Assembly (NCBI GenBank): GCA_002633005.1
Contig: NMRA01000024.1
Coordinates: 639,803-703,802 of the forward strand
Length of the DNA: 64,000 nucleotides
Reading direction: 5' to 3'
DNA from: Phoronis australis
Lineage: Eukaryota > Phoronida > Phoronidae
Shown here piece after piece: positions 33,993 to 48,900 of this stretch (positions are counted from its first letter, which is position 1; every line of letters starts with the position of its first letter). The position numbers and the translations under genes were made by a program. Below the pieces are notes generated by a model. That model was not told the origin of the DNA, searched no databases, and saw only the letters and a program-made list of their open reading frames with translations.

Positions 33993-36900
33993 CTGAAAGT
34001 GGAAGACAACGGTTTGAAAAGAATTTTTTGTGATGTACGCTCTTGTAAAGCTTCGCATGAGCTGTAACCTACAGAGAATAGCAAACATGTGTGCCACCAA
34101 AACTGCAACTTATGAGTTGATAACTCTTGCGGATGGATGTTGAAAGTTTACTACACCAAATTTTCTTGCTTTGAAACTCCATAGAATCTAAATCCGTTTT
34201 CACGTGACTAGGCATAGGTTACATCTGGCACACAGCTGGAATAGGAATCCGAAGGGAGCAACTGACGTGTTTAGCAGCACCAGAGTGAACATTCTTCGCA
34301 GTATTTTATGAATTTGTGTGATGTGACAACCGACAAGAACATATGCCTGACCACAAATACCTAGCCAATGCAATTATTATTATTATCATTATTATTATTA
34401 CGCAAACACAGAGTAATATTATTCTAGCGTTTTTTATCACGGTTGTTTTTCTTTACGACCAACTTCAAGGCTTAATAACTCCTAAACAGCATAACATAGA
34501 AAGATGAAATTTCGAAAACATATTTGTATCAATCATAATTTTTTTCATATTATTATTATAATCAATGTTATACTTTTAATATCCACGATGCATCAGGAAA
34601 CTTAAAAAAACAAAAATCAAAATATCTTCAAAATGCTCCAACCACAGACATGTGATGTCTATGGCTCTAACAATATTGAAGCCAGGGCATTCTAATTTTG
34701 CACATCATTGGTCACAATGAGCACGATGCCTTGTTCTATTACTTTTCTAGGGATCACATCATTTCCAAAAAAATGGAAAAGGCAAGGCAGGTATAAAAAA
34801 CATTTTTTTTAAAACGATGCTATGACTTGGTACGTAACAAAATAGAACTTTGAAATTCAAACTTTGAAATTTGTAGATGTTCTTATTCTATGTCAAGGTT
34901 CATTAAGTGAACCACTACCCAGTCTCCTTTCTCAATAATTTGTAAAACATAACAAATGACATGAAATTTGAAAATCTTATTTCACGAGCAAGAAACTTGT
35001 AATTGACATGTATGGTAGGCACGTGTCTAAAAATTATTTTTCTTTTGATATTTTAGATTTAAGCAAAAATGTTTGGACAAAAAACACGAGTTAATTTCAA
35101 AATAGAAAACTTAATTGCAGATCCAATACAAAGAGCAACGTGGAGCATTGATATGTACCCACCGTGTGCGTCACGTATATCGCAGCTACACGAGATGACT
35201 ACCACTTCACTTGTCGGCCATATTGTGTGCTAAATAAGCGAAGAATTAAAAGTGTGACGTACATTTTTACAGCTGACCAGTAAAAAATTGAGCAGCACTT
35301 ACTTGAAATACCTCTCAATCATTTTGTTTGTGATCTGTTTCGGGCCCGTGCCATGTATCTTAAGGACCTCGTCTCTGTCTGGACAGAATGAGTACAAGGC
35401 CCTGTATTTCTGGCCGCGGTCTCGGAAGAGAATAACAAAATGCTTCTCGTCTGACTTGGCAATCTCCTACAACAAAATAGAAATGAAAGACTTGAACATC
35501 TGGAAGTCTTACCCAGCTTTTTGTACGCAAAAGAACAAGTACCTGTACCGCACCATTACATGTCTAAAATATTGACTGCTTGGTAACAAATGGAAGATTG
35601 TCTATTTTCTTAATAAATACAGGCAGACTTGAAAACTTCCTTCAAGAAGATATATAACACAGCTCTCTTGAGTTTCAATCTGGTGTTTCATGCATGACTG
35701 CATGACCTACTCGCTGCTGATGCACAAAACATCTAACCACTTGCTCTCTTTTTTCGGTAAAGCTCTCAGGATTTTGCTTAGAAATGCCTAGTTTTCGCAT
35801 ACCGATCGACAAATGAATAAGACCGTTGTTTTTTTACAAAAATGCTTTGTGTTTTTCAAGTTAATGTTTGGTCTAAAACCCGAACTAAGTAAAAATTCCT
35901 AACACCGTTTTTCACACATGACGTAAAGTTTTCATTTAAAAACGTTTTAGTAATATCGGCTAAGAGGTTATTTTGCTATGAATGTACCTTTCCTGTACAT
36001 GAAAATTTGACTTAAAAAACATGGTCATGTGACAATAATAAAAGCACAAGGGTAAGAAGCATACTTTTAGAATCCTCGAACTACTACCTTTCAGAAAATA
36101 TATATTTCTAATGGTTGATAAAGCGTAGTTTTTTCGATACGAGTTAAGGTTCAGGTCATTTATTAAGGTCCTAGATAAACTTAAGTTAAAAATTAAGCAC
36201 ATGGTGGGACAAGTCATGCCACTCTTGTGCTAATTAACAAAGAGGTACATTGAAATATAACCAATTTCGGGCAAAAATAACTGCCAAAATTGATCTTTTT
36301 CACTTTTCAAAAACTTCTAGTATTGTGAATACACAGAATTTCTCAAAACATTTGAAGGTATCTATAGTCCCATTTGGACATCAACTTTTGGCCCGGTGCA
36401 GCTGACACGGAGCAAATTGATCGCAAGACGAAGTTGTACGCTGGAGAGTGGAATGCACATGCGCAGGTTTACAAATGAAGAGACAAAGAACCTGTATTTA
36501 GGTCATTACACAAGCGCAGTAGATATGATCCTTTCCGCCTTGCCCCAGTTTTGCGTTCAGACACATAATTGACATGGAGCAAGATGTTCTAGCGCAAATT
36601 GCTCTCACAAAAGTTGTCACCGCGATGTCAATTTGCTCCAGTTCAGTCCCGTTTACACACATACTTGCACTGGAACAACTCATTCCATGTCAGCTGATCC
36701 GTGTCAACTTTTGTAGATGGTACTTAACTGTGGTATAGAACTTAAAAATGATGAAACATTTGGGGCTACTTTTTTATATTGAAAAATAAATTTCACTTTG
36801 TCCTCTTTATTGTGTGCAGAGATTTTAGTGTAAAAAGTAATAAAAATCTCCTGCCTTCTAGCAGGACTTCAGTACACCTCACTGGATGCTCTCTGTAGAC

Positions 36901-39900
36901 TAACCTCTAATACTTTAGCCTTCAGGTCGTCATTGACACAGCCAGCTAAACAACAGTGGCTGATGGCGTTGATGATGATGTGACGGTTAGATTTGGAGCT
37001 CGGCTTGACAAACAACTTGGGCCCTGAACCAAGTCAAAGAAGAAATATAAGGGGGAAGTCTGACTTAACATGACAACACCAGCAGTCAAGCAGTCAAATC
37101 GTAGCTTCAAATGCGCTGACACCGTAGCTCTACAAATGAGTTGCTCAAGCATGGTTTAAGTTGCTCAAAGCCAAGAAAACTTCATACATTGATGTTAACT
37201 TTGCAATGAAGAACGTAGAGCTGCTTCTTGTATTACACAATACGCACATGACAAACATTTTTTAAGTCTGGTCAGCACCCCATCTGTGGCCAATTCACAT
37301 GACCTAATGAATATAAGTCTGAAAAGATTTCTGCCCCAAGCGGGACTCCAACTCAGGACCTTCTTCTAACTGTGCTCATGCTCCAGCCACTGAGCCACTG
37401 GGACCACTGGTCGAACACACACATTCAATCAGACTTGCAGTAGTGGGCATCTCGCCCTTAAAACATAATGATGATGCAGAAAATCCAACAGACATTTCAT
37501 TTGAATAAAATTAAATGAACCCTGCTTCTAAGCTCCAATTAAAACAATACTCATGCTATATAATTCTTGAAAACTGAGAAGCAAACTAAGGCCGGCTTAC
37601 TGATTTTACCCATACCTAATATCACACAAGATTCTAAATTGAGCTCGATTGAAATTTAACAGTGGCCGTGCTTGGGATAAATATAACCTAACCGGACAGT
37701 AGGACCTGCATTAGATATTCATAAAAGCAAACATGAAAGGCCAACACTACGATTCAAAGTATCAGCTTGTAATAACAAAGCTTTACTAAAAGTGAAAATG
37801 GCTAATGCTATCTCACCCAGGTAGTCACTGGATGACGACCCGGCATCACTGCCACTGTCCAAAAGATTGGTCAGTGCCGACTCCTTGCGGGAGGTCAGCT
37901 GAGGTCGATTTTCAGACGGACTTCCTGCCCTGTGGGTCAGACTTCCACTTGAGATCTGACCAGAGTCCAGCGAAGCCTGCGACGAGTTGCCATTGTCTAC
38001 AACAAAGAAAGAAAATCATCATGCAACAATAAATAAGAAATACAGAGACGAAGTTTGACTTTATTGTGTTACACAACAAAATACAAAAGTAACGTGTGCA
38101 ATGTATGCCTGAGAGAGTAACACAAATTCAATCTACATGTAATGTATCTATCACGGGATGATATAACTTGAAGAAGCTGGCATAGGAAAAGACGTAAAAC
38201 TTTTCTCGTTAATTTAAATGGTCATCAAATTGAGTGCATACAGAAAAACCTCATACAGTCAAATAGTGGCCACCAATGTATGTATCACCACATAAATCCC
38301 AGACTAAGTCCTTCTAAGAAGTGTATGAACCTTTGTCATGTCTATCTGCACTCCTACCAGCAGACGGGTAGCTCTCTGGTCGTCCGACCTTGTCCACGCC
38401 GTTGTTGGACGATGACTTCTGCTTGCTTGACCTAGATCGAGGTTTCTGCTGGCGAGGGCTGTTGTCCTCATCCTCGGCTTTGCGGTTCAAATACTGCTGA
38501 TAGATGGCGTCGCGTCTCAGTTTGTCCTCAGCCTTCTTCTGTTCTGCCTCCAACTGTTTCATCCTGTAAACACCAACGGTTGTTTCATGCCACCATTCCT
38601 ACAAAGGGACTGATCACAACAACCACGCTCTAAGAGCGTCCTAATCTGTCCCAAGGTCTTGATGAAACTGGCTTGGGATGTGAAAATGGGGGGCTTCAAA
38701 CATGTGTCAGATACGACACCGTCCCCGGGTCCTTATTCCAAGTACAAGTGTCTCATTGTTCATTCCGTTCCCACTCAGTTTTAGAATGTCGTCATAAATT
38801 TGTCAAGACGGGCCGTTATCAAAATCACGTGACATGCGGGAAGGGCTTAAATGGGAAACGACAGTGTTGGAAAAGTTTCAACTTCTAGCTACAGAAACAT
38901 GGAAATACGGAGACTCCTCGACATGCTGGGCTTAAACCAATCAATTTGTTTTCATTGCACAGGAAAACCCACAGAAACAGTCTAGCTCTGAACACCGTGA
39001 GAATAAACCAACTTGGGCGTGAGATCAGAAGCAAGCCTAGCGAGGAACAGAGTGGTAAAGCTTTAACAAATGAGAGGTTATGCAAATATTCTAATTGTAT
39101 AGCACAAGGTGTAGAAGCAGGCCAACATGTGCATTTAGTTATGAAGGTCAGAAATCACAAAGTAGTGATGCATGCAATACCGAATTAGTGAAATTTTCAT
39201 TTACCAGTATCCAAAAGTAAAAATAAGAGAGACTATGTCAATAATACATAAGTTTACACAAATTTTTAAAGTTGAGAAAATCAACAAAAAATGCAGAAAA
39301 TTTAATCACCTCATTTTCAAATGATTTAATATGCTTATTTTTGTCAGCAATTCTTGCAAGTTCTCGTCATAACCTTGACGAAGCTATGGACAATCCAACC
39401 AAGTTCTTCAATTTTTTACGAAAACTAGTAAAGAAGTCTCATCAGCATGCGCAAGGCTGTAGTTATTGTAATAGGCATTAGTCCCTTTCATTGGTCCCGG
39501 ATTTTGAGAACCAGTTTGATGCCAGTTATTCAGTGGAAAGAACTGGTTCTCAAAATGTGGGACTTCCGTAAGTGACTATCACCTCGTAACATGTCAAACT
39601 GTAACACACGCTTCAGTTAGTAATAACTTGGCAGGGATGCGGTTTACTAGCCTTACTGTCCCTTTCACCCTAGGCGTGGCTCCCTTGCATTTTTGGCTGA
39701 AATCATATTTGACAGTCACAAAATGTCGCATAGCCGTGTCATGTTTGTCATCTGCTAAGTCGTGAATTCTGGACAAACCAGAGGCCACAGTGAACACCCG
39801 ATTTACACCAAACACTTTTATAATTTTTCCGCTCGAGAATCCCGAATGATAGCAATGCAAAATGTCAAATGAATAATAAAAATTTACATGGTTTCCAAAA

Positions 39901-42900
39901 GCTTATGCACTTTTTTCAATTTACAGGAGTTTACCATTCATGGAAACTATTTTTGTCATTTTCCATTAGGGTAGGGCATCATGACATTTTCCAGGTTACC
40001 ATGACGACCTAGAAAAGGACTTACAGACAGACTCTGTTCACCTCGGATTAACAGGAGACACCTAAGTCAAGTCCCATTTCCCACATATCTGTGCAACTCC
40101 ACTCACCTTTATACCTTTATCAACGACATAAACGAACCATTTCAGAGCCAGATCCCCATTACGATAGTTATCAAACTTGGTAATTTAATCCCCTTACCTC
40201 AAACGAGGCCAGACAAAACCTGTTCTCACCACGGTGTGAATGTAACACAGAGGCTTAACTTACAACAGCAACTTTAACAAAGACCCATAACCAGTCATTC
40301 CTCACTTGTTCAGCTCACGATGCAGGCAAGTGAAATTTTATTTTGTCAAATTTCTCACCAAAAAATTGAGAAAATTTTAGTCTATCGTTGACTTTATGTG
40401 TAGTGTAGATGTCACGAAGAAACATCTGTCAATTTTTTGTGATTTGCAGTAAGATGATCAGCTTTTGTAAAAGTAGTAAAATGACAATTTCGGTGCATAA
40501 CAAATGAAGAATTACTGGACACAGTGAATATCCATGATTCTATACAGCACCGTGTACAACACACTACACCGACTCCCTGACACACACAGCACACACTCGT
40601 ACGTGTGCGCGGATATCCACCCACCTCTGATCATCGCGTTTCTGCGCCGCGTCTGCCTCCTTCTTCAGCCTCTTCTTCTCCATTTCTTCTCTCCTCTTCA
40701 TCTGCTGCAACATCAGCTTCTCGCGTTTCTTCTGTATGTCCATCTCCGTGCTCTGCGCAGCCAAAACGAATAAATCAAAATAACAGCAAGCAGTTACCCT
40801 CGCTTCCACAGCAGCGTTGAAAATGTCGACAAAATGTCTTTCAGCCAATAACCGATGAAATTCGGCAGTAAAATTTTTCCAGCTAATGTTTTCATCACTC
40901 ACCATTATCTTTTGTCCATCTAGACTTCTGGTGCTTTTTCGGCAACAAAGCAACATGAATGTCAATGAAATAAATCATTTTGTAAACTACAATGCACATT
41001 GAAAACCTAATGGTCTAACAAACAATTTGGCTGCAAGTCTTGCCGAAACATACCACTATACAACAACAAATGAGAAGAAAATGGGTTAAGTACCATGCTT
41101 TCCGATGCACTCACTTATCATAAAAGAACTTCTTAAACAATTATTATTCTTTATAATCACCTAAATTAAGTCGACTTAGGCACAGATACCATGATTTGAC
41201 ACCATGATGTAGAATCAGAAATGATGAAATGACATTAATCCACAAATACTTACGGCATCTAATGTTGCATCGTCCACACCGATCACAAAACCAACATTGT
41301 CTGGCTTGGCTGGTGAGTCACCAGCTGCTGGTGGAACAAACCGCTTACAACGCACCGGGGAGTGAACCAGCTTCTCTTTCTTCTTAAATGCCGATTCCCC
41401 TGAGTCCTCCTCCTCCAAGGCTTTTGCCGAAGTGGGTTTCTCCCAGCTCTTGCGTTTAGTTTTGCTTCTGACCGCTTTTACTGGCGTGTCTTCTCCAAAT
41501 GAGACAAAAAATCCAGCCTTCAGTGGGCGATCGTCGGCGCTGTGGTGAGCTTGGCTATCAGCAGTAGTAGAGTTTTCGCTTATGTCAGCCATATTGTCCA
41601 GACCATTGACAGCAGAAGGCCCCTGCCTAGCGTCATCATAGCCATCACCCTCAAGTTCTGGTAACGGCAGAGGTACACTAGGCCCTGGGGTTGTACGTGT
41701 TGTTCCTAGCTCGGACACTGGCACAAAACTGTGATGACTAGAACTGGGATTCTGGTAGTGAGAAGAAATCTCCGACGGACTAGGAATGTAGTATCCTGTC
41801 GTGGCTGGCAGCTGAGTCTGACCGGATGTTATGTACGTTGCCTGACCATAGGTACTGCCCATGTGCTGAGGGTGGTGTGGCTGAAATGAGGGACTGGGCA
41901 TGAGTAGTAGACCAGCCCTGACCTCTGGTGTCTGATCCTGCAGTCGAGGACTTGACGTTGGTGGCGATGTGATCCCATATGGGTGTAGAGCAGGCGGTGA
42001 CTGCAAAACAGATGGGGATTGGTTCATATAGGGAACCCCTGGTGTCTGTGAGTAACCACGGTAACCCATGGTGTCGCGGTGATGACCAGAGGAAACATAC
42101 AGACCAGAATCACTAAAGCTTGACCTTGCCATGTCAAAAGGGGCAGAGCCATCGCTTCCTTGATGCAAGATGAAGGGTTGATCCGAGCGACGCAATTCAC
42201 TGTGTAGTGGATCAGAGGTGATCATCGCCTGTTCAGCCAGAGCGGGATTGTGAATTCGTATTGCACCTTGGTTCTGTTCAAGCAAATGCATGGGACTGAC
42301 CGGGGGAGGGATGGCGTTGTCCGCAGAGAGTTGACGCTGGTAGATTTGCCGTGTCGGTGTGCGACGCTGCACTACCGGTCCAGTCGGGGTGTGGTTGACG
42401 ATGGGTCCAGTGGGTTTTGGACTAACAGCCGTAGAAACGCCTCCACCAACGACACCAGGACTAGCAGCCATATTGATTCCTGCTCGAGCTGGATCCGTTG
42501 CCAGCGTTTTGATTTGTTCCTGTTGCAGAGACAGCCTCATGATCTCGCTCTGTAGCTCACTAAGACTGTGATTCAACTTCTCCAGTGACTGATTGTATTC
42601 GTCATAGTCATCAGAGCCAGAGCCCACACTACGTGGACTGGCACCTTCACTGCGTGGCTGCTGCTCCGTCCGGCTCTCATGTGTCTGAACCACAAGAGGT
42701 TCGTTAGCTAGCCACTTCTGTTTTACCGTTTCTATGGTTTCCTGAATGTACTGCCTAGAGAGAGGTCTTCCCAGAGGCGGAGACTCGCGAGTAGTACCCA
42801 TACTGGCAGCACCAAAAGTAGCTGCCAATTCCGGAGATGCTCGGGACAGTGGTTGCCTGAAACAAGACTGCTCAGGTGGTGGGCTGGGCTTGGCGACATT

Positions 42901-45900
42901 GTGCAATGATGACGGCTTAGACATCTTAACTTCTGAATGAGATGTAAGCTGGAGTGGTGTGGATGATGGTCTGTTGGGCCCATCAGCACCAGAATCCTTT
43001 TTTCGTTGTTTTTGTTTTTCTTCGGGACTGTTCTTTGACAGTACGTGCATGAACACAGCCTTGCCCACCCGCTGCCGCTGCTTGTTCATCTGAGCCTCCA
43101 CACGCCGTTTCTCCAACTCCATGGCACGCCGCTTCTGCTCAAGCAGCATGCGCACACTGGCAATCTCCGACACCAATGCTGGCACGACCTCTGAACCGTC
43201 GTCCGTCTGAGCATTGGTGTCCCTCAACTTGGAGCTCTTCTCTGCACTCTCCTGCCATGTGGTCTGATTGGGTGGGGCGGCGAACGACGTAGTCTTCTTC
43301 GATTTCTCTGGTTGTTTCTTCTTCCGCTGGAACTCCTGTCGCAGCGAGATCTTCTCGGGTCGGTCTTTATTCTCCTTATTGTTGTTGTCCCTGTTGTCGC
43401 CGTGTTGGACGTAGACAAACCCGCTGTTGTCTGGCCTACCGATACTGTCGCGCCACCGTTTGATTTCAGCAAAGCCAGTGGTGGGGCTGGGCTTCAAGTC
43501 TGTCCCCATCTTCAGTCCTACAAACGGAAGTATACCCGTGTCTTTTTCTAGCACCACTGGCTTGGGAACAATTAGAGAATCCGGTCGGTGCGGATCCTGA
43601 ATCATTTTCGGACTGGGAGACGCATCCCTGGCCTTGTCCACTTCTCGGCCATTTTGATCAGCATGGATCTTGTTTGATTCGATGTGTTCAAATGCACTCT
43701 GGTTGGCATATGGTTTGTCGAGTTCCGTGTTGTCCACAATTGGTATCCCAGCAGCTCTGGCACTGTTGGGAGAGTGAGGATGCTCCGGTATGGTGAAACT
43801 TTCTGCTACAGGCTTTGATTGAGATGTGTGTGCTTGCGAAGCAGAGAACTCGCCAGACTCCACCGGCATGAATACGCGAGAACTTTCTGGGACCACCGAC
43901 GAGTTTATAATGGATAGATCAACTCCAGGTGGCAGATCCTGGGAGACATTAGTCAACGTATCAGAGTCCGAGCTCCTCTGTTGAGACGTTAATACTCCAT
44001 TTTTGTTTGCAGAGACAATCATTTGAGACGACTTAGAGGTATCCTTTCGCAAATCTCCTCTCTCAAATTCCTTGGAGTGATTATTGGATTTCTCCTTCGC
44101 AGGTCTTGTAACTGCCGGAATAAGTGGTTCCAGTGAATCATTCCCATGGTGCGATACATTTGTTCTAGCCGAGTTGAACGACGACACACTTTCGAGTCGC
44201 AGAGCCTCCATGGGCTGGGCCTCTCTGTCGTCTCCAGAACGTAGCATTTCAATGTCCATGCTAGAGATGCAATCAGTGTCAACGCTCTCATTTAACTCGG
44301 GGTCAATCTGGACATTGGACAGAAGTTGTCCGGTAGGGTTGGACATTGGACCCGTCCCTGAAGGATCATCTCGCCTGTCCAAGCTGAAACAAAGGAAGGT
44401 TTTGTAACACATGGCATAAAAACACAAAACCGTAATAAATGCTTCATAAATACAAATATGGTTAACTTGACAAATTGCTTTGTGATCCTGGTAGTCTGTT
44501 CCCATTTGGGTTTTCCCTATTTTCGACAAAATACTGAGAACTAACGACATTGGTTAGACATGAAACAAAAAAATCAAAGCGTGTTTAGTTCCCCAGAAAA
44601 ACGAATGCCATTGCACAGACTGAAATGAAGTTTGATTGGTGATATAGACCCTAAGTGCTGGTCTTACCTTCTTTCTTCACAATAAATGAATATAGGTTTC
44701 ATCTTGAAATTATGAGGATATCACAGTCTTTACAAATTACTTCAGTAACAAGCAAGGACAGGTATATTTTCAGAGACTTACTTTTATTGAAGTAAGATTT
44801 AGTCATTTTTTCAGAAATGGGCGTGCACAGCTTAAGATCCAATATCAGACCAGTCACTTTTTAAGAAACAAACCCCTGAATACCGGAAACAGAGTAAACA
44901 TGTTCTTCAAAACACTCAACATACAAACCTAGTTTTTCTGTGCAACCCGTGTGGTGGATGACCAATTGAGCCTGAATTCACAACCTCATTTTCTGCAATA
45001 GAAGAAATATAAACTGCATATTTAAATTTACAAACTTCGTAGAACAGTCAAATAAATACAAAGTGAAATTCTCCCTTTTTTACTAAAAAAGGAATTTTCT
45101 AAAGTTAAAATATCCATTAATTTCGCTATCAAAACCAAATAGTCTTAATTACTTTCCAAATCTTAGCAAATTTACAGTGAATTTGACAACAATTTCTCAA
45201 CATTGCCACGAAACTTCTTTCATCTTAATGACGATGTGCACAACATAACCAAGTGAGATAATATTGACAAGTTTTTGTCAGTAGTACATACCAACTAAAA
45301 AGCTGCTGCCATCCTGTGGATCTCGTTGATTCTGCTGTCGCTTTTGTAAAAGAGGCTGACGAGCAGCAACGCTGAAAATAAGAGGCAACGTATTAAAACA
45401 TTTCGCCCATCCTTTGACAGGAGTTCGAGCTTCCAAGTCTTGAGATATGCAAACATCAACTTGCTAAAGAAAGTGATAACAAAAAATGACGACGGGCTTG
45501 TGAGCTGTTGCCTTAACTATGGCATCACCAAGGTGAAAAACAGTTGCTTTCAACATAAAATTTGGCAAACAAATTGACTGCAAATAGTATGCTACAAGGT
45601 AGCAGATGATTTCCTCTTGCTAATTTTGCAGTGATTTCTGACTGTCAAAATCATTGCTAAAGCCATCTTTTGAAGAAAAAAAACACGAATCAAACCACAA
45701 AATATTTTGTGAAATTCCTTGCAAATGATGTTTATTCCAATCCCACACAGCACTAAGTACGTGAAGTAGAAATTGAAAACTTCAAAATAGAATTAACGAA
45801 CTTAGCTGCAGTAAATCTCATAGCAAACGATGGACTCCAATACTTCCATGGAGTCGGGTGTAATTAGAAACGTTAACTGGCCACAAACAAAATCAAAGAG

Positions 45901-48900
45901 TTTCTCACCAAAATACAAAAACAATGGTTCTCAAAGATGGCGCTGCCTGCAGTCTTAATGGCCTCATTGCAAAATCAATATGCCGTATGAAAAAGAACAC
46001 CACATGCCCAAAACGCATCCGTTTTCCAGACAGTTACACAGCAAATTCAACACATTTAAAGTAATGTATTTTTGTTGCGTAGTGGTTTGCAACAAAGACA
46101 CTTTTGTAAAGACTTTCTCATAAAAATTTCCCCGTCATTCATACAGGCGGTCATAAGGTATGGTGTTGCTTTCCTCGGCGGTACAACACTATAGTCTGAT
46201 GACACAACACACTCCAAGGACACAAAAGCTGGAGAGCTTCAATGCACTCAACTCAGAGACAGCATTATCACAAACTCTAAACAATTCAAGGCACAATGTT
46301 TGTTTCGGCACCCAGTCTGTCACAATGACCTACCTGGGACTACCTGGTGTCGTCATGGCCTCGGCCTCATGTCGTGGCGTGCCAGAAGCCTGCTGGAAAC
46401 TTCTTTTAGTTGCATTACTTATAGGGACCGGGGAGCCAGTGGGAACCGTCTTGGACAGTGGTGGCTTGAAGCCTGCAATGGAGTAGAAAACAAAATTATG
46501 TCATCCCTCTGTGGTCATTTTGTGTAGTATAACGATTAAGGTGAAATTTAGGGTAAGTATGGTAACAGCAAAATGATTCCATTCAAAACATTACTAGATG
46601 AGAATGACTCATCAACTCAAAACATTGCACAGGCGACACCCTGTTAAACATAATGATGAACAATATAACAGGCCTTAAAAATGTTTGTTTTCCCTCACCC
46701 AACCCTCACTGCTATCAGGTGGGTAGGTTAGCAGGGAATGTATTTTATCTTTTTCTCTTCTCCTTATCCGATGTGCTCATTTTTGTTACAAAAATTATGT
46801 CATATCTACAACTGAAACAAATAATTCTTTTTTCAGATATCAAAATATTTTTAGACACGCAAATATTTAACAGGCAGTCGTAAAATTAATTTTCTTTTAA
46901 TTCAGGCCCAAACCTCTATCGAGTGTAACAGAACTGTAGGACTGGATCTCATAATTTATTCTAAAAAGCCCACAAATTCTACAACTAAATGTCAGTCAAG
47001 TCCAAAGGGTTTCTCCATAAAAGCCACATTCCTATGGTATAAACACTATACATCACCACAGATCAATATCACACACTTGCATCAAGTCAACACAGACAGA
47101 TTGCACTCCCAGCCTAGGCATGTTCTCAAACCACCACACACTATTTCACTCTCTAACCAGGTAACTTTGGCAACAGACTGTGACTGATGGATTTGACAAC
47201 ATTATGGTTTCGTTCTTTACAAATAGGCATTCATGTGTATAGGCCAGCCCCTTCTACCTCACAAATTTCAGTACACAGACTACAGATTAATGGGAATTAT
47301 CACTGCATCGTAATTTAAGCCTTCTGAGTAAAAGCCTAGTAATTGCTAGGTAATGAGTAGACTTAGCAAAATTGTCAAGTAACATTTGATGAAATCAGCA
47401 GAGAACACCAGTCACTATGGAATGTCTCATTCTGTAAGAACCAGACATTTGATGAATTACAGGGCGAGCAGTCTAATTTCCCCTTCGAATATTGTTCTAC
47501 GACAGAAACAGCCGACAGCCGAAATTATAAACCAGTCAACCCCTAAAACATTGGTGGCACTCACCGTAAAATTGTAGCAACACTGAAGACAGCAGCACAA
47601 TATTAACAGACCACATGACGGACACCACAATCCAACAGTCCTCGCAACCCTCCATGATTCAATGAATTGTACAGTACACTAATGCTATATCTGAGCAATC
47701 CTGACTCATATCCAATGTTCCTTGTATACCATGCAGCAAGCTGGTAACCACCAGACCATAAGATAAGCTTCTGCCGGCTTTGTTGTGAACAGTGGACCCC
47801 CACAGGGAGCCACATCTGTGCTGGTGTTTTCATCCCAACAGCTGCGCTCCATAACACACAGATACCCAACAACACAGTGATTATTCCATCAGCACCACCA
47901 GCAATACCACCACCACTGCCATCAGCTATGCCAGACACACAGAGGAAGTAGTCTATCAGACCAGATGTGACCATCAAACAAACATAAGGTCTCAGAGTTT
48001 GATAGAACTTGGTTTTTATTTTGCACAGAGCCGAATACCAGAATAGTCTATTTCCGATTGTACAAAGGATGATTTTAAAAATCATAATATTCAGTTCCAG
48101 AAAATCACAATTTGATAAAGAATTGTTTTAGTACAAACCATGTTAATAAAAATGGAGAAGTTTTTAAATGTTCATTTTTCTTGAAAGATTTCTTCCCAAA
48201 CAGTGTGCATACTGATCAAGTGAAAAACACTATAAATACAACTTGTTCAAGTTTACATTTCAAATTGGCCAAAATGCATGCTTTTGAAGGGTGATGATCT
48301 CTCTATGAAAGGACATATCACATATAATTTTCAATGTAGCAGCTGCTCAGCTAGAAAATCGAATGACATAACATGCTACATTCAAGTTGGAGTGGGCAGG
48401 TGAAAGCATTGCAGCCATGAGCTACTATAGAAGACTAAAGAGATCAATGCCTAGAAGCTTGTAACTCTGCACAATCACAATAAAGTCAAGATCATGTATT
48501 AGTGCAACACAGTCTACCTTGAAGGAATACTACCAAAAGGCACCATACAAAATAGGGCTGTACATGTCTACATGACCGACCGACACATAACTACTATATA
48601 TTAATGGCCGCATCATCTTAATTATGATTTTAAATGCGATTTAAAAACAGATTGGTCAAGTTGTCAACAATCCAAGCATGGTAATATAAAGTTGAAGTCT
48701 TTGCCTACATAGTGAGACCAATAGCTCACTTGCGAGTTTCTCGTTAGTCACCGGAAGAGGGGCAAAACCCGCCATATTGCTCTTGTTTTACCCCGAGTCT
48801 TTGCTACACACGCTAAATCTTACTGGAGTTCTTATCTTATGGTGAATTTTACGCTTAAAATGTTAACACAACTTAAGAGATGGTACATGGATCATGGAAT

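Noticed and set aside
37332-37405. A tRNA gene on the - strand
   Set aside because: Only the A and B boxes are kept; the cloverleaf stems do not pair well, and the sequence continues into a SINE body.
42250-42571. + strand frames opposite CAMSAP exon 12
   Set aside because: Shadow frames of the long conserved exon on the other strand.
47603-48085. A 160-codon - strand frame with hydrophobic segments in a CAMSAP intron
   Set aside because: Looks membrane-like by composition but has no family match, and the phase and position do not fit the CAMSAP transcript.
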